Below are positions 44,122-54,299 of a stretch of 64,000 nucleotides of DNA, in pieces. The notes below the pieces were generated by a model. That model saw nothing but the letters and a program-made list of their open reading frames with translations. It was not told the DNA's origin and ran no database searches. Location: positions 9,337,929 to 9,401,928 of the forward strand of contig CM055754.1 in NCBI GenBank assembly GCA_029465975.1. The letters run 5' to 3'. Origin of the DNA: Dallia pectoralis. Lineage: Eukaryota; Chordata; Actinopteri; Esociformes; Umbridae. A program made the position numbers and the translations under genes. Positions within the stretch are counted from its first letter, which is position 1, and each line of letters opens with the position of its first letter.

Positions 44122-44841
44122 TGTCAAGTCCTCCTCTCATTCACTTCCATAGGAGACAAGGACAACTCAAATTTCCACCTTCAATCTATTTTATTTTCCT
44201 TTTTTGAATTTCTTTCCAGTTGATTGTTCTTTTGAGCAAATCAGCCAGCAAATCAGCCAGCAAATCAGCCAGCAAATCAGGTTCCAATCAGGTTCCAATC
44301 AGGTTCCAATCAGGTTCCAATCAGGTTCCAATCAGGTTCCAATCAGGTTGTAAACCTTTAAACAAACAAAAGTTACCATTAAGTACACATTCCATATAAA
44401 CAGCACTTACATAAAATAAAGAAAAGGATGATTCTATGAATCTACCAACTTTGCACATTTTACCAACTGTTACTTTTCCAAACTCACCATAGAGTATTAT
44501 TCAAGCACAATTTAATACACAATTTAATGCTGCAATGTGTTCCTTACTCCCCAAACAGTAATTAAACATAATTTACACCAGCAAACACCATAACCCCATT
44601 TCAAACCCCATGAAAGTAAATAAACTATTTAACCGACCATTGGCGCCTTCGGAGTGAATCTTAGAGTGAACTTGGAGGTCTTCTCTCTGTAGTTTGTTTG
44701 TCCTCAATGACTGAGCACCTCCAAGTCTTTTCAGGTGCTCCCAATTAGTCTCAATCCCGGACACGTGACAAGCAGCCAGTTTGCTCCTGCTGGTGCACTC
44801 TGGGAAAAGTTTTTTATGCATTTCTGTGGTTCAGCTCAACA
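44122..44841 (-). repeat. BEL/Pao 3' LTR
   Basis: 720 bp. It matches the other LTR closely from the GTAAACCTTTAAAC word to its end. It is longer because of extra copies of AAATCAGCCAGC (about 4) and of an 11-bp AATCAGGTTCC unit (about 6) at 44238-44348, where the other LTR has only two or three. Confidence 0.96.
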
Positions 44842-44852
44842 CCTCCCACTTG
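44842..44852 (-). other. BEL/Pao polypurine tract
   Basis: On the minus strand AAGTGGGAGGT lies directly before the 3' LTR. Confidence 0.6.
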
Positions 44853-44893
44853 AGCTCCTGGTTTTCCAAATCCAGAGAGGTCACACAAGTCCT

Positions 44894-46846
44894 TCACTCT
44901 TGTTCTTCGATGGGAAGTAGAATGACAAGGCGTCTGACATCTCGATGCAAAATAGTGGCTGGGCTTTTGGTTTGAAGCTTCCTGGTTCTTTTACCGTTTG
45001 CTCTTGTGATGTGAACAGGATAACTGGGAACCGTCTTCACAAGCACATCTCTTACGATGCCTTTGCTGTCAGCATTGACACTGACCACTCTAGCCAGCTT
45101 GTACTGTCCTCTCAGGGCGTTTTGGTCAGCCAACCAGACCACGTCCCTGACTGCGACGTTTCTCTCTCTGGTGTGCCATTTGTTCCTTATGAATAGGTTA
45201 GGCCCAGCCAACTGGCTCCACTTCTTCCAGAAATGGCTCACCGTCGCTTGAATCTGTTTAAGTCTTTTGTATGGGTAGCCATCAAACAAGAAATCACCAG
45301 AGTCTCCCCTTGGGTTGGCACGTCCTAACTGCAAGGAATTCGGGGTGATGTCCTCCACACAGTCTTCTCTACTTTGAGTCCTCGTGTCGATGGGTCTTTC
45401 GCTTGCGAGGTTGGCTGCCATGGAGAGAAAAGTTCGAAATTCTCCCCATGTGAAGACCCCATCCCCACCAAGGTTGCTTAATGCCCGCTTCATGACTCTA
45501 ACAGCTGCTTCCGCCGCACCATTTCTATGGGGGGAGTCTGCAGGGTGGATCTTCCATGACCATTCTGCACCATGCCTGGCACCTCTATCTTCAAGTTCAT
45601 GCTTGTTTAGCCGGTTACGGAATTTCTGAAGCTTCTCCAGTGCAGGTCTGGCTCCCACAAAGTTAGTTCCAGGGTCTGACCAGAGTTTCCTCGGGTGTCC
45701 TCTCAGTGAAGTGAACCTTTGATACGCTAGCACAGCTTGCTTTGATGATCTTACCTCCCACTTTGACTGTTTAGGGCCCCGGCACTTATTCTTCAGCCAC
45801 TGCTTGGCAGCTAGACAAACTCTGGAAACAGCTCTCACCAGTTTGTACAGGCTACTGAATCTTCCCTCTTCTGCAAGATCTTTAACCCAGCCAAAGGGCT
45901 TTTTTCTTAGAACAGGAGTTGGGTTTACCAGAGGTATCCCCTCTTGAGGTTCACTCTTTGGACTTTCCTGGGTGTCTTGTAGATCTCCCCTTTGTTGACT
46001 CCTTTTAGCTTGAGCTCTTGTTGATGCTCCTGAGAATGCATTCATCTCCTTTTGTTTGACATGTGTAACTAAGCCAATTGGGTCAAACAGTCCAGACACT
46101 TGGCTTAAGAGAGCTCTTCTAGTCAGTGGATTCGTTGTCTCAGTTCTCACCACCTCCTTGAGAAGATCTTCACCAACTCTTATCTTTTCCCTCCTTTTGG
46201 AAAATTTAACTGAGGTTAACATGTAGAGCTTGTCTCCATCCTTTTGGTAGCCACTTCCCAAGGCTTCATTGTCTTCGTCCCTTGTCTGATTTGGAATAAT
46301 TAAGGGTTTATCGTCGGTCTCTGTTAGACCCTCCGTCTCCATTCTTTGCCTCCCACTTTGCCCTGACCGGACCCATGGTTTGAGGAAGAACCTTCCAGCT
46401 TTCAAGATCTCCTCAACCTTTGCTGTGATTTCGTCCAGTTTATTTAGGTCATTTAGGGAGGTTAAGGGGTCATCCACATACCCGTTCTCTTTATTGACTC
46501 TGGACTCATTCTCCAAGTGAAGGAAGTTGGGCAAGCATGCAGTTTCTCTCTTAGCCACCTGAGCTATGCACCCAGCAGGTCTGTCCCCAATGTTGACTTT
46601 CCAGTCCGGCTCTCTGTTTTGTTGCTTTCCCAGCCTTAAGAAACAAGCCTGGACTGCACCTTTGTTGTTTGGAAGAGAGGCTGGATCTACTGTCCGAGGA
46701 TACTTTGCATCCGGATGTAGAGCTGGTGTGTGAGCATCCCCCTTTTTGTAGGTGAGCCCTCCTTTAATGATTTCCAGCTCCCTCTCCCCTGCCAAGGTCA
46801 TTTCTTTTCCCCCGGTGCACAGTTTCCACATCGGCACCCTCCACAT
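44894..46846 (-). CDS. BEL/Pao pol polyprotein with in-frame deletions, 650 codons
   Basis: The longest open frame in the window. Order from the N-terminus: a pre-RT linker (about 1-83), then an abrupt join to the reverse transcriptase with the catalytic box GYVDD at residues 122-126. TRRALLSQVSGLFDPIGLV (about 242-260) follows, then a linker. A second join near 370 leads into the integrase AYQRFTSLRGHPRKLWSDPG, where Asp391 is the second catalytic Asp, and HRNGAAEAAVRVMKRAL, where Glu446 is the expected Glu. A DUF5641-like C-terminal part ends in HRDVRRLVILLPIEEQ. The first RT Asp block, RNase H and the first integrase domain are gone. Length is roughly a third of full BEL/Pao pol. Despite this the frame is open throughout. 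It is not expected to be active. Confidence 0.85.
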   Translation of the reverse strand: MWRVPMWKLCTGGKEMTLAGERELEIIKGGLTYKKGDAHTPALHPDAKYPRTVDPASLPNNKGAVQACFLRLGKQQNREPDWKVNIGDRPAGCIAQVAKRETACLPNFLHLENESRVNKENGYVDDPLTSLNDLNKLDEITAKVEEILKAGRFFLKPWVRSGQSGRQRMETEGLTETDDKPLIIPNQTRDEDNEALGSGYQKDGDKLYMLTSVKFSKRREKIRVGEDLLKEVVRTETTNPLTRRALLSQVSGLFDPIGLVTHVKQKEMNAFSGASTRAQAKRSQQRGDLQDTQESPKSEPQEGIPLVNPTPVLRKKPFGWVKDLAEEGRFSSLYKLVRAVSRVCLAAKQWLKNKCRGPKQSKWEVRSSKQAVLAYQRFTSLRGHPRKLWSDPGTNFVGARPALEKLQKFRNRLNKHELEDRGARHGAEWSWKIHPADSPHRNGAAEAAVRVMKRALSNLGGDGVFTWGEFRTFLSMAANLASERPIDTRTQSREDCVEDITPNSLQLGRANPRGDSGDFLFDGYPYKRLKQIQATVSHFWKKWSQLAGPNLFIRNKWHTRERNVAVRDVVWLADQNALRGQYKLARVVSVNADSKGIVRDVLVKTVPSYPVHITRANGKRTRKLQTKSPATILHRDVRRLVILLPIEEQE

Positions 46847-47166
46847 CTCGTTTCACATGCCACTCCGATGCTGTCCCAGTGCCACCATTCAAGGAACTCA
46901 CAGTTACTGGCAGCTGCAGATCCGGTCTGTAACAGATTCTTCTGTCTTAGCAGGGCTGTGTGAGTTGCTTTGTGACCCGCGACTTCCTGATATCTGACCG
47001 CTGCTGTCCTCATGGAGCGAGCGAAGTGTGTCCTGGACCCATATGCTCCAACCTCTACTTTTTCAAATAAATCGGGATGTGCTCCACCCACTGTCTTCCC
47101 AAATGGACCCTCCCACAAGACGAGGTCTCCGATGATCTTTACCCTCTGGGGAGTGAGTCTGCCCCC
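46847..47166 (-). pseudogene. BEL/Pao protease-RT linker, frameshifted
   Basis: A separate minus frame (46798-47118) with WEGPFGKTVGGAHPDLFEKV and THFARSMRTAAVRY bridges the protease and the 650-codon frame. It ends in GGCRCGNCAPGEKK while overlapping the start of the next frame, so a frameshift near 46800-46850 separates them. Confidence 0.75.
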
Positions 47167-47883
47167 TCAGTGGCTAATGAGAAGTTCAATCTCTTCTGGC
47201 CTTTCCAGTTCTTCAAGTTTGACCTCTGGGAAGAATTTTTTCAACTTCTCAGGTTCAATCCTGTGATGTACTCTGGCGATTTCATCTAAGCCGTAGCAGA
47301 CCATCTCATGGGCTCTCTCAGTTCCTTTAGGTGTCTTGACTCTGACTTTGAGGAGATACCTCTGTGTGTTCACCTCCATGGTCATACCACCAACTCCATG
47401 CACAACTAATGTTCTCTTCTCACGTCTTAACCTCAGTCTTTCAGCAGCCTTATGGGTAATGTAGTTCGTATCTGAAGCAAGGTCAATTAAAGTTCCAATC
47501 TTCTGCCCTGCGTTTGCAGTGACTTGCATCAGCATCATGATGACGGGAAGTTCAGAGGGCCCATTATTTGTCAGTAGATCAGACTGGCCCGAAGCATCGA
47601 ATGTTACTGCAGTTTTGTTTGTGTTAGTGAAAGCCTTTCTGCACCGATCTGCCAGTTCTGGGGAGAGTTCGGACAAGATCTCATCCTGTTCTTCTGTTAA
47701 TTTGCGGTCCCTTCCGCCTTTCCTCTCTTCTCCTCTTTTGGGTTCCCCCTTTGGGCAGAGGAGGAAATGGTGGTCTCTGGCTCCCCCTTCTCTTCTACAG
47801 TCTCTGCATAGGAATGTGTTTCTGCAGTATTCATCTTTGTCATGCCTCCCAAGGCATTTACTGCATACTCCCAGCTTTCTCAA
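47167..47883 (-). CDS. BEL/Pao gag zinc knuckle and protease, partial
   Basis: A 239-codon frame. The N-terminal part has Cys/His clusters (CSKCLGRHDKDEYC, CRDCRREGGARDHHFLLC) like the zinc knuckles of BEL/Pao gag. After a charged linker, MQVTANAGQKIGTLIDLASD and TNYITHKAAERL form the aspartic protease region, with D-L-A-S-D in place of the common D-S/T-G arrangement. VHGVGG follows as a flap-like block. It ends EEIELLISH. The true frame starts further upstream, where a stop or frameshift has cut it. Confidence 0.8.
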   Translation of the reverse strand: MRKLGVCSKCLGRHDKDEYCRNTFLCRDCRREGGARDHHFLLCPKGEPKRGEERKGGRDRKLTEEQDEILSELSPELADRCRKAFTNTNKTAVTFDASGQSDLLTNNGPSELPVIMMLMQVTANAGQKIGTLIDLASDTNYITHKAAERLRLRREKRTLVVHGVGGMTMEVNTQRYLLKVRVKTPKGTERAHEMVCYGLDEIARVHHRIEPEKLKKFFPEVKLEELERPEEIELLISH

Positions 47884-48715
47884 TACTGCCTTCTTTTCGG
47901 GTAGCTTGAGTCCTTTGAACTTCCTGCAGAAGAAGATTTTGTCCTTGTGCCCACCATCACCACAGACCTCGCCAGTCTTTTCTCCATCTGTGGTATTCCC
48001 TCCTACTTCCGTCGAATATCGGTAGGGTGATGGGCTTGATTTTCACTAGAGGTGTGGGTGGTCCCGGGTGTGGCACTCTCACTTCTCTGCCTCGCTCCTG
48101 GATCGCCCGTGCGGTGGCAAACTCTGCTTTTCTTCCCTCAAGCATGAAGTAAGCTGTTCTCACATCCTTGACTCTTCCATCAGCCTCGTCCTTTAAATCC
48201 ACAGGGATCCATCTCTCCCACGTAGACAGTGCTGAGATGGCCTTTCTACCCTCTTGTTTAACAGAGTGAGGTGCACTTCATAGCCCTCTAGATTGGTACC
48301 TTCCACGGGTACATCAGCCGCTTTCTCATTGGCTTTTTCTGCCTCTACGATTGCCACAAAAAGTTCGCTCTTTCCATACCTTGACCACAGGTTTGTCTAA
48401 ACAATGTCCCTTATTTCCGCTAACTTCACTTAGCCTTCCTTTATAGATCTATCGATGTCGGCCTCTTGCCGTTCGTCAAGATCCTCTGGCTTTATGTCAG
48501 CTTCTAATCCACTCCTGTAGTCCTCGTTAGAGTCGAGCAACTTCCTGAAACCGTCCGAAAGCTTAGTGAACTCTTCCTTTAATTCCACCTGAAGCATGCT
48601 GTTTGCTCCTCTTGCAATGAAGTTGGCTCGTCTGGTGAGGATGCATTTTGCAGTGGTCCTCTCCTTTTTGAGCTGCTGGACCGACTTCCCCAGGACTTCT
48701 TCCGCCATCTTGACT
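47884..48715 (-). pseudogene. BEL/Pao gag, broken
   Basis: Two open fragments fit a BEL/Pao gag. The first (48430-48708) starts MAEEVLGKSVQQLKKERTTA, with a coiled-coil-like charged stretch. The second (47957-48202) contains ITLPIFDGSRREYHRWRKDW, matching the gag block L-P-x-F-x-G-x(3)-Y-x-x-W/F. Stops and frame changes lie between them. Confidence 0.7.
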
Positions 48716-48793
48716 TCCTCTGCATCAACAGCTTATTTCTGGATCTGAAGCCCTTTATCCTCAGGACCCAGGCTGCTTCGCGTGGTTTACAAC

Positions 48794-49439
48794 TGTCAAG
48801 TCCTCCTCTCATTCACTTCCAAAGGACAACTCAAATTTCTTTTATTTTCCTTTTTTGAATTTCTTTCCAGTTGATTGTTCTTTTGAGCAAATCAGCCAGC
48901 AAATTAGTCAGCAAATTAGGTTCCAATTAGGTTCCAATTAGGTTGTAAACCTTTAAACAAACAAAAGTTACCATTAAGTACACATTCCATATAAACAGCA
49001 CTTACATAAAATAAAGAAAAGGATGATTCTATGAATCTACCAACTTTGCACATTTTACCAACTGTTACTTTTCCAAACTCACCATAGAGTATTATTCAAG
49101 CACAATTTAATACACAATTTAATGCTGCAATGTGTTCCTTACTCCCCAAACAGTAATTAAACATAATTTACACCAGCAAACACCATAACCCCATTTCAAA
49201 CCCCATGAAAGTAAATAAACTATTTAACCGACCATTGGCGTCTTCGGAGTGAATCTTAGAGTGAACTTGGAGGTCTTCTCTCTGTAGTTTGTTTGTCCTC
49301 AATGACTGAGCACCTCCAAGTCTTTTCAGGTGCTCCCAATTAGTCACAATCCCGGACACGTGACAAGCAGCCCGTTTGCTCCTGCTGGTGCACTCTGGGA
49401 AATGTAGTTTTTTAGGCATTTCTGTGGTTCAGCTCAACA
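48794..49439 (-). repeat. BEL/Pao 5' LTR
   Basis: 646 bp. On the minus strand it begins TGTTGAGCTGAACC and ends GAGGAGGACTTGACA. It pairs with 44122-44841. Confidence 0.96.
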
Positions 49440-49830
49440 GCCAATGCCCCCTGCTTGTGGAGAAGGCCGTCTTCTCCCGTGCCGACGGCGCGAGGGGCAC
49501 CTGCCAGTAGCCGCTACGCAGGTCAAGGGAGGAGAACCACGAAGACCCCCTTACATGGTCCAGACTCTCGTCTATCCTTGGTATGGGGTAGGAGTCCTTG
49601 ATGGTGACATCATTCAACCCCCTGTAGTCGACACAGAACCGAAGTTTACCCCCTTTCTTAGGCACCATGACAACCGGTGCAGACTATGGGCTGTCAGATG
49701 GTTCAATGAAGTCGGCCCGCAACATGTCGACAATAGCTTTGTCTGCTGCTTCCCTGCGGGCGAGCGGAATACGACGGGCTGTATTTTAATGGGTCGGGCA
49801 TTCCCAGTGTCTATCCCGTGCTGAACTAAG
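49440..49830 (-). pseudogene. Gypsy reverse transcriptase N-half
   Basis: Minus frame 49668-49440 reads MVPKKGGKLRFCVDYRGLND, then SYPIPRIDESLDHVRGSSWF and SSLDLRSGYWQVPL, where SSLDL holds the first catalytic Asp. A frameshift near 49680 separates it from the upstream frame. It is cut at RGHW by the BEL/Pao insertion and continues at 44116. Confidence 0.92.
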
Positions 49831-50450
49831 TGAGTTTGCCCCACCTCATCCTCCCCCCATGCAAAGCTATCCTTAAACTCCAGCAGCAGCTCTTTTAGCA
49901 GGCTCTGCTGGGTCTCCTTTAGGCCCTGACAGTTTATCAGCCACACAGCCTCGACAGCTTTGATAGTCTCCTCTCCCCCACTCCCGGTCAGCTGGGGTGA
50001 TGGGGCTTGTGTGTTTTGAGCCCCTAGGCTGCCCGTGCTTGTGCTGTTAAGAGGAGGGAAAGGCGTCGCTGCTGGAGACAGTTGCTGGGATGGCACAACT
50101 GGTATGGCCTCATCAATCTTGAAGGAAAAAGGAGAGGCACCCCTATTCCCTGTCAGCCCACCCAACAATCTTAAAGTGCCCGCAGCCAAATCTAACTGAG
50201 CTCCGCAGTTCTTTAAAAAATCCATCCCCAGTATACAGGGATCCTGCACTGCCACCACCCACATGGAACACAACACTGTTTTCCCCCCCACAGTAACTGA
50301 CAGCCGACACTTCCCCAGCATAGGGGCCAGATCCCCGTGACTGTTCGCAGCTGGACGTCCGTCTACTCCACCCGCACCCCTGATGGCAAAATGTCGGGTC
50401 TCACGAGGGTCACCGTCGAGCCTGTGTCGACGAGTGCCAAACATTCCACC
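49831..50450 (-). pseudogene. Gypsy protease and linker
   Basis: LVDTGSTVTLVRPDILPSG, with the DTGS active site at 50417-50428, opens the retropepsin. A stop and a frameshift follow near 50345-50370. The other frame then supplies LGKCRLSVTVGGKTVLCSMW and DPCILGMDFLKNCGAQLDLA, where ILG-x-DFL is the conserved C-terminal protease block. The linker to RT includes LLKELLLEFKDSFAWGEDEV and THLVQHGIDTG, typical of Gypsy pol. Confidence 0.88.
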
Positions 50451-50508
50451 CCTTCTACTTTCACCCTGATGTTACAGAAGTCCCCCACTGTGGTCCGACC
50501 CACTACAA

Positions 50509-51054
50509 CTACTGGCCATCACGTGCCAGCTCATCCTGTACTCCCAACGGCATAGTTCCATAAGCCCGACGTGTCATGCTCAATATACTGCTAGCCAGTG
50601 GTTTCAAATATTCACCTGGAAGTCTCTTTCTGTTCCCCCGTTCAATCCGTATTGTATTTGGCTGCGAGTCACTGCCTAAACGATCCCCCAATGCTTCCAC
50701 TAGCGCCCTGTAGTCGGCTCTCCCGCCCGGAGCTAGCGTTAGCAAACATTCTGAAGCCTCCTCCGTCAGGCACAGGGCCAGCTGTAACGCCTTTGTCTCG
50801 TCAGACCCCCTCCCCGCATTAGCCAACAGCTCAAATTGTCTGAAGAAAACTTCTCACTTGCCTTGTCCATTAAAAGGGGGTTTAACCGCTACCGTGGCTA
50901 ATGGCAACAGGGCGTTTCCAACTTTGTTTACATCGGTGGACTGCGTGTCCGCCGATGATGACGTCGACACCCCCATCATCTTCCCCTTTGACCTAGCCGA
51001 GTGGCACAAAGGAAATCCCGCTAGTTCCGCCATCTTGCTCACCGACAGCTTCAC
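50509..51054 (-). pseudogene. Gypsy gag, broken by a stop
   Basis: Frame 51054-50854 ends at a TGA after FNGQGK. The same frame continues as FFRQFELLANAGRGSDETKA and LQLALCLTEEASECLLTLAP, the retrotransposon gag block FDG-W-F-x(3)-FE-x-L-A of Gypsy elements. A single stop separates the two parts. No zinc knuckle was recognised before the protease. Confidence 0.8.
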
Positions 51055-51269
51055 GTCAGCTATGCTGCCTTATATAGTTTCCCGCAGCAGTTGCTAATTG
51101 CTCCTCCTGACAATACGCTCCTGCACCTGCTCCGTGCGCGTCTGACTCCACTTTCACCCTCCATCGCACTCCTTCCATCTTGGCCATTGACGCGAGCCAC
51201 GCCAACACTAATCCCTAGCCTAAACTGTAGTCAACTAAACTAGCCTTACGGTCTGCCCGGAGTTCGAAA

Positions 51270-51283
51270 CACTTCTGACACCA
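51270..51283 (-). other. Gypsy primer binding site, tRNA-Leu type
   Basis: On the minus strand TGGTGTCAGAAGTG follows the 5' LTR after one T. It matches the complement of the 3' end of a vertebrate tRNA-Leu as I remember it. Confidence 0.65.
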
Positions 51284-51284
51284 A

Positions 51285-51583
51285 TGTAATGTTCTGACCG
51301 GAACAAATAAGTGCAAGTCCGACACAATGTGCGCAACCACAATTTATTAATTAACTAGACTGTTCTGGCCCCAGCCTACGCCACTAAACCATATAGTTTA
51401 ATCAAACAGAGCAACGATAAATGGCAGTAAGACAGGCGACATGTCACACAGGCAAAAGAGAACAAACGACTCCTGTCACCTTCACTTATACCCCCCCAAA
51501 CCCTGCGAGATTACATGCATGAACATTTGGAAACGTAACGTGAACGTAGACGTAAACACATAAACAGATCCCAGGTCACTACA
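51285..51583 (-). repeat. Gypsy 5' LTR
   Basis: 299 bp. It pairs with 42180-42497. On the minus strand it begins TGTAGTGACCTGGG and ends AACATTACA. Confidence 0.95.
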
Positions 51584-51748
51584 CTATGTTTTCACTGTAC
51601 TTCAGTGTCCAACTCTTTCACTATGTTTTCACTATATACTTCAGTATCCAACTCCTTCACTATATTTCTGTCCATAAGCACGACTTACGTTTCGTCCGTA
51701 CGCCTCTTCTGACTCAAATCCACCGCAATTTTTTATAAATGAGGTCCC

Positions 51749-54299
51749 AAGGTCCCTTAATTGTTTTGCTGTCAGAAAACTGTCAGCTGACCAATAATTT
51801 TAGCTGATCAATAGCCAGACTGTCGCTGGGTATTAAAGGAGCAGAAGATTACGTAAGTCCAATTTGTCTTTTATTGCAGTCAAAGTGAGTATCACAGACA
51901 CTCATCCACGGACACTCATATCCATGCAGGGGATTAAAGGGTTGTTAAATACAGCAGTAAATCTGATGAGGAAGTTATGCGATCAATGTACCTGAAAATG
52001 GATGATATGACAAAGTAGACAACCGTCAATTGTCTGTCTTGGGAAATATCCTAAAACACGCGCAATTGATCATGAAGAAATGTTGTTCGTCAAAAAACTC
52101 AATATAACTAACTTATTTCGATCTAAGAAATTATCAAATGACAACTCTTTCTACGGCTACCTTCTCTACCACACAAACAGGCTATGTCACTAATTTGCAA
52201 ATATTTAGATTCCCCATCTTGGCTACCATTTTCAGTGGATTAGCGTTAATACTGATGTGATTTAGGTCTAATTCCCAAGGCAATCTTCTTCAGTGGAATG
52301 CCTCTCAAACATCCGACAATTCCCTTGGCAGTTTCAGCGACCCTGACGCACCGTTAGTTTTCCAACATGTTTTCCATGTTCTAAAACAAGGCCAGTGCTC
52401 CAGGCAGCATTAGCAAGGGTGAAAATGAGTTTTCCTAGAAAGATTAACATAAAATTACTTGGCAACAGTTTTTGGAGACATTCCTTCTTACAGCGTGCCA
52501 ATAGTACACACCCTCAAAACTTGACACACCTGTGGTATTGTTAGCGTTGTGTGGCAAAACTGCACATTTGAGAGTGGTCTTTAGTTATGTACCTCCATGA
52601 CCTGGATGTTTGATCAGCTTCTTGACAACTATCAAAGATGGATGGATATCACCACGTTCTCCTGGGAGGTCCCAGAAACCCCATACCAGAGGATGTTTAC
52701 ACAGGCAACAAAGTTCTGATCTTTTCACCTTTTATAGGTAACAAATCCAAAGTGGACAGCTTGTGTAAACTCAGCATAGTTAGAGTAATTACTTTCAAAC
52801 TTTTTATTTAGGGTTCCTCAAATGGAAATACTCCTACAGGAGAAGACCTACTGAAATGAATGTGGAGATGGTAGATGTCAATTAGTGTGCTTTGAATAGT
52901 ACTTCACGGTAAATTAAACTGCATTAGAATGTCTTGTTAAGTCCCTGGGTTCTGGCATTCTGCCACATTTTAGGAGGCGGTTCCTGTAGTTGTCATTGTT
53001 CTTAGAGCAGCACCAGTAACCCCACACACCAACTTAGATCTCAGGACTAGAACGCGGATATTTGTGGATAAGCGGAATGTGCCATTCACATTGATAAATA
53101 CAGAATGTAACTCACCCAAAGCACTTAACAATATCATGACACTATGTGGTCAGATGTTACGGTGATGCCATGAACAGGACTTGACTGTGCTTCACAGTAC
53201 GTTTGCTACACCACACCGGTTTAGATGATGTTTTGCACAAAGTAGCTATGAATCATATATCCCACACTGTCGTGGCATCGACTAGACAAGCTGTAAACCT
53301 CATCTCTCAGGCACACAAATACTCACCGTGGTCTATGCGGTTATGTACTGCCCTCTGGTGTACACAGGGAAGAATCACCCCATTTCTCGATAACATACAC
53401 TAGCATCAGTAGGAATTCTGGATTGTTTCTGTAAAATCTCTAAATGGCGATCACTGACTCTAAAGAATGACTGTCACGAGCGGAGGTGGATATAGGCTTT
53501 CAGGCACATTTATCTTTAGATTCCACCCATGTAAACCTAATTGTCTCTTGATACAAGACATTTATTTTTCTTCACTGCTTGTCAAATAAACTTTTCAAAG
53601 TTTCCAAATAAACCTACAGAGGATGAAGCAGCTAGAAACAAATCTCCCTTTCTAGTGGCCATCTCTGGCTTAAGACACATCTCCAGACTGCTGCGAATCA
53701 GCAATATAAATGCATCACACTGTTCACATTTTTAGTAGTTCTGTTTGTATCAGCATGACAGTGTGCTAACATGTGCTAATATAATATTGTAACTCAAACT
53801 TAAATAAAAATTATTTTTATTTTTTAAAATAAATGCTTTTTTTACAGTCTGAAAACAGCAGGCCATGCACTGCTGCTCTGGACATTGGAGGCAAACAAAA
53901 CAACAACGTCACAGGAGAAAAAGACTAGATTAAGCTTGCTGTTCTTTTATTTCAGTTAATTTATGCTTGTGTCTCAAACTCCAGGGACTTCAATTAAAAG
54001 GGTCTCATTTTTGCCCCCAAAAAACATTATTTAAAGACAAGCTACGATAGAGATAGTCAGAAAAATAGGTAATATATGTATGTGTATTCAAAGGCACTGA
54101 CCAAAGCGTTTGGTTGTCTAGGTGGCAATTTACAGACAAAAAGAGCAACCTCAGTGCCAAAACAATCAATGGAAAATAGCAATCTAGGTGACCATATAAG
54201 ACAAGAAAAAGACAATTGAAAAGCCCTTTTATCAAATGTTTGAGTAACAATAATAATATGTAGTGTGAGATATCATCAATAAATTCCTACTAACCTGGA
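51749..54299. other. No recognised gene
   Basis: No element or exon is recognised. AATAAA on the minus strand at 53946-53951 could be a distant fermt2 polyadenylation signal, but nothing else supports it. Confidence 0.4.

Larger units (their letters stand above)
44122..49439 (-). mobile_element. BEL/Pao LTR retrotransposon, internally deleted
   Basis: The 5318-bp element has LTRs at 44122-44841 and 48794-49439, a perfect GCCAA target duplication, and gag, zinc knuckle, protease, reverse transcriptase and integrase remnants on the minus strand. The integrase C-terminal region and gene order mark it as BEL/Pao. It interrupts the Gypsy reverse transcriptase. The LTRs are very similar outside their internal short repeats, so the insertion is fairly recent. 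Confidence 0.95.
42180..51583 (-). mobile_element. Ty3/Gypsy LTR retrotransposon, defective, interrupted by BEL/Pao
   Basis: Two LTRs (42180-42497 and 51285-51583) with TG...CA ends flank gag, protease and reverse transcriptase remnants read on the minus strand. CTAT at 42176-42179 and 51584-51587 is a probable 4-bp target duplication. A tRNA-Leu-like primer site adjoins the 5' LTR (right) and a G-rich polypurine tract adjoins the 3' LTR (left). The integrase and most of RNase H are missing. A BEL/Pao element lies inside the reverse transcriptase. Without that insertion the element is about 4.1 kb. Confidence 0.93.
38700..51748. mobile_element. PIF/Harbinger-type element, rearranged, hosting a minisatellite and two LTR elements
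   Basis: The left end GGGCCTCATTTATAAAACTT and the right end TTTATAAATGAGGTCCC are inverted, followed inward on both sides by a conserved TACGGACGAAACGTA block (left 38748-38762; right inverted near 51691-51707). I recognise GGGCCTCATTTATAAA as a common fish Harbinger terminus. Transposase fragments face outward on both sides: minus at 38943-39131, plus near 41870-42131. The two sides are therefore inverted copies of the same element part, separated by a minisatellite. The right side is further split by the Gypsy element at 42180-51583. No 3-bp target duplication was clear. Confidence 0.75.

Noticed and set aside
47519..48025. 168-codon plus frame
   Set aside because: Antisense of BEL/Pao gag and zinc knuckle coding sequence.
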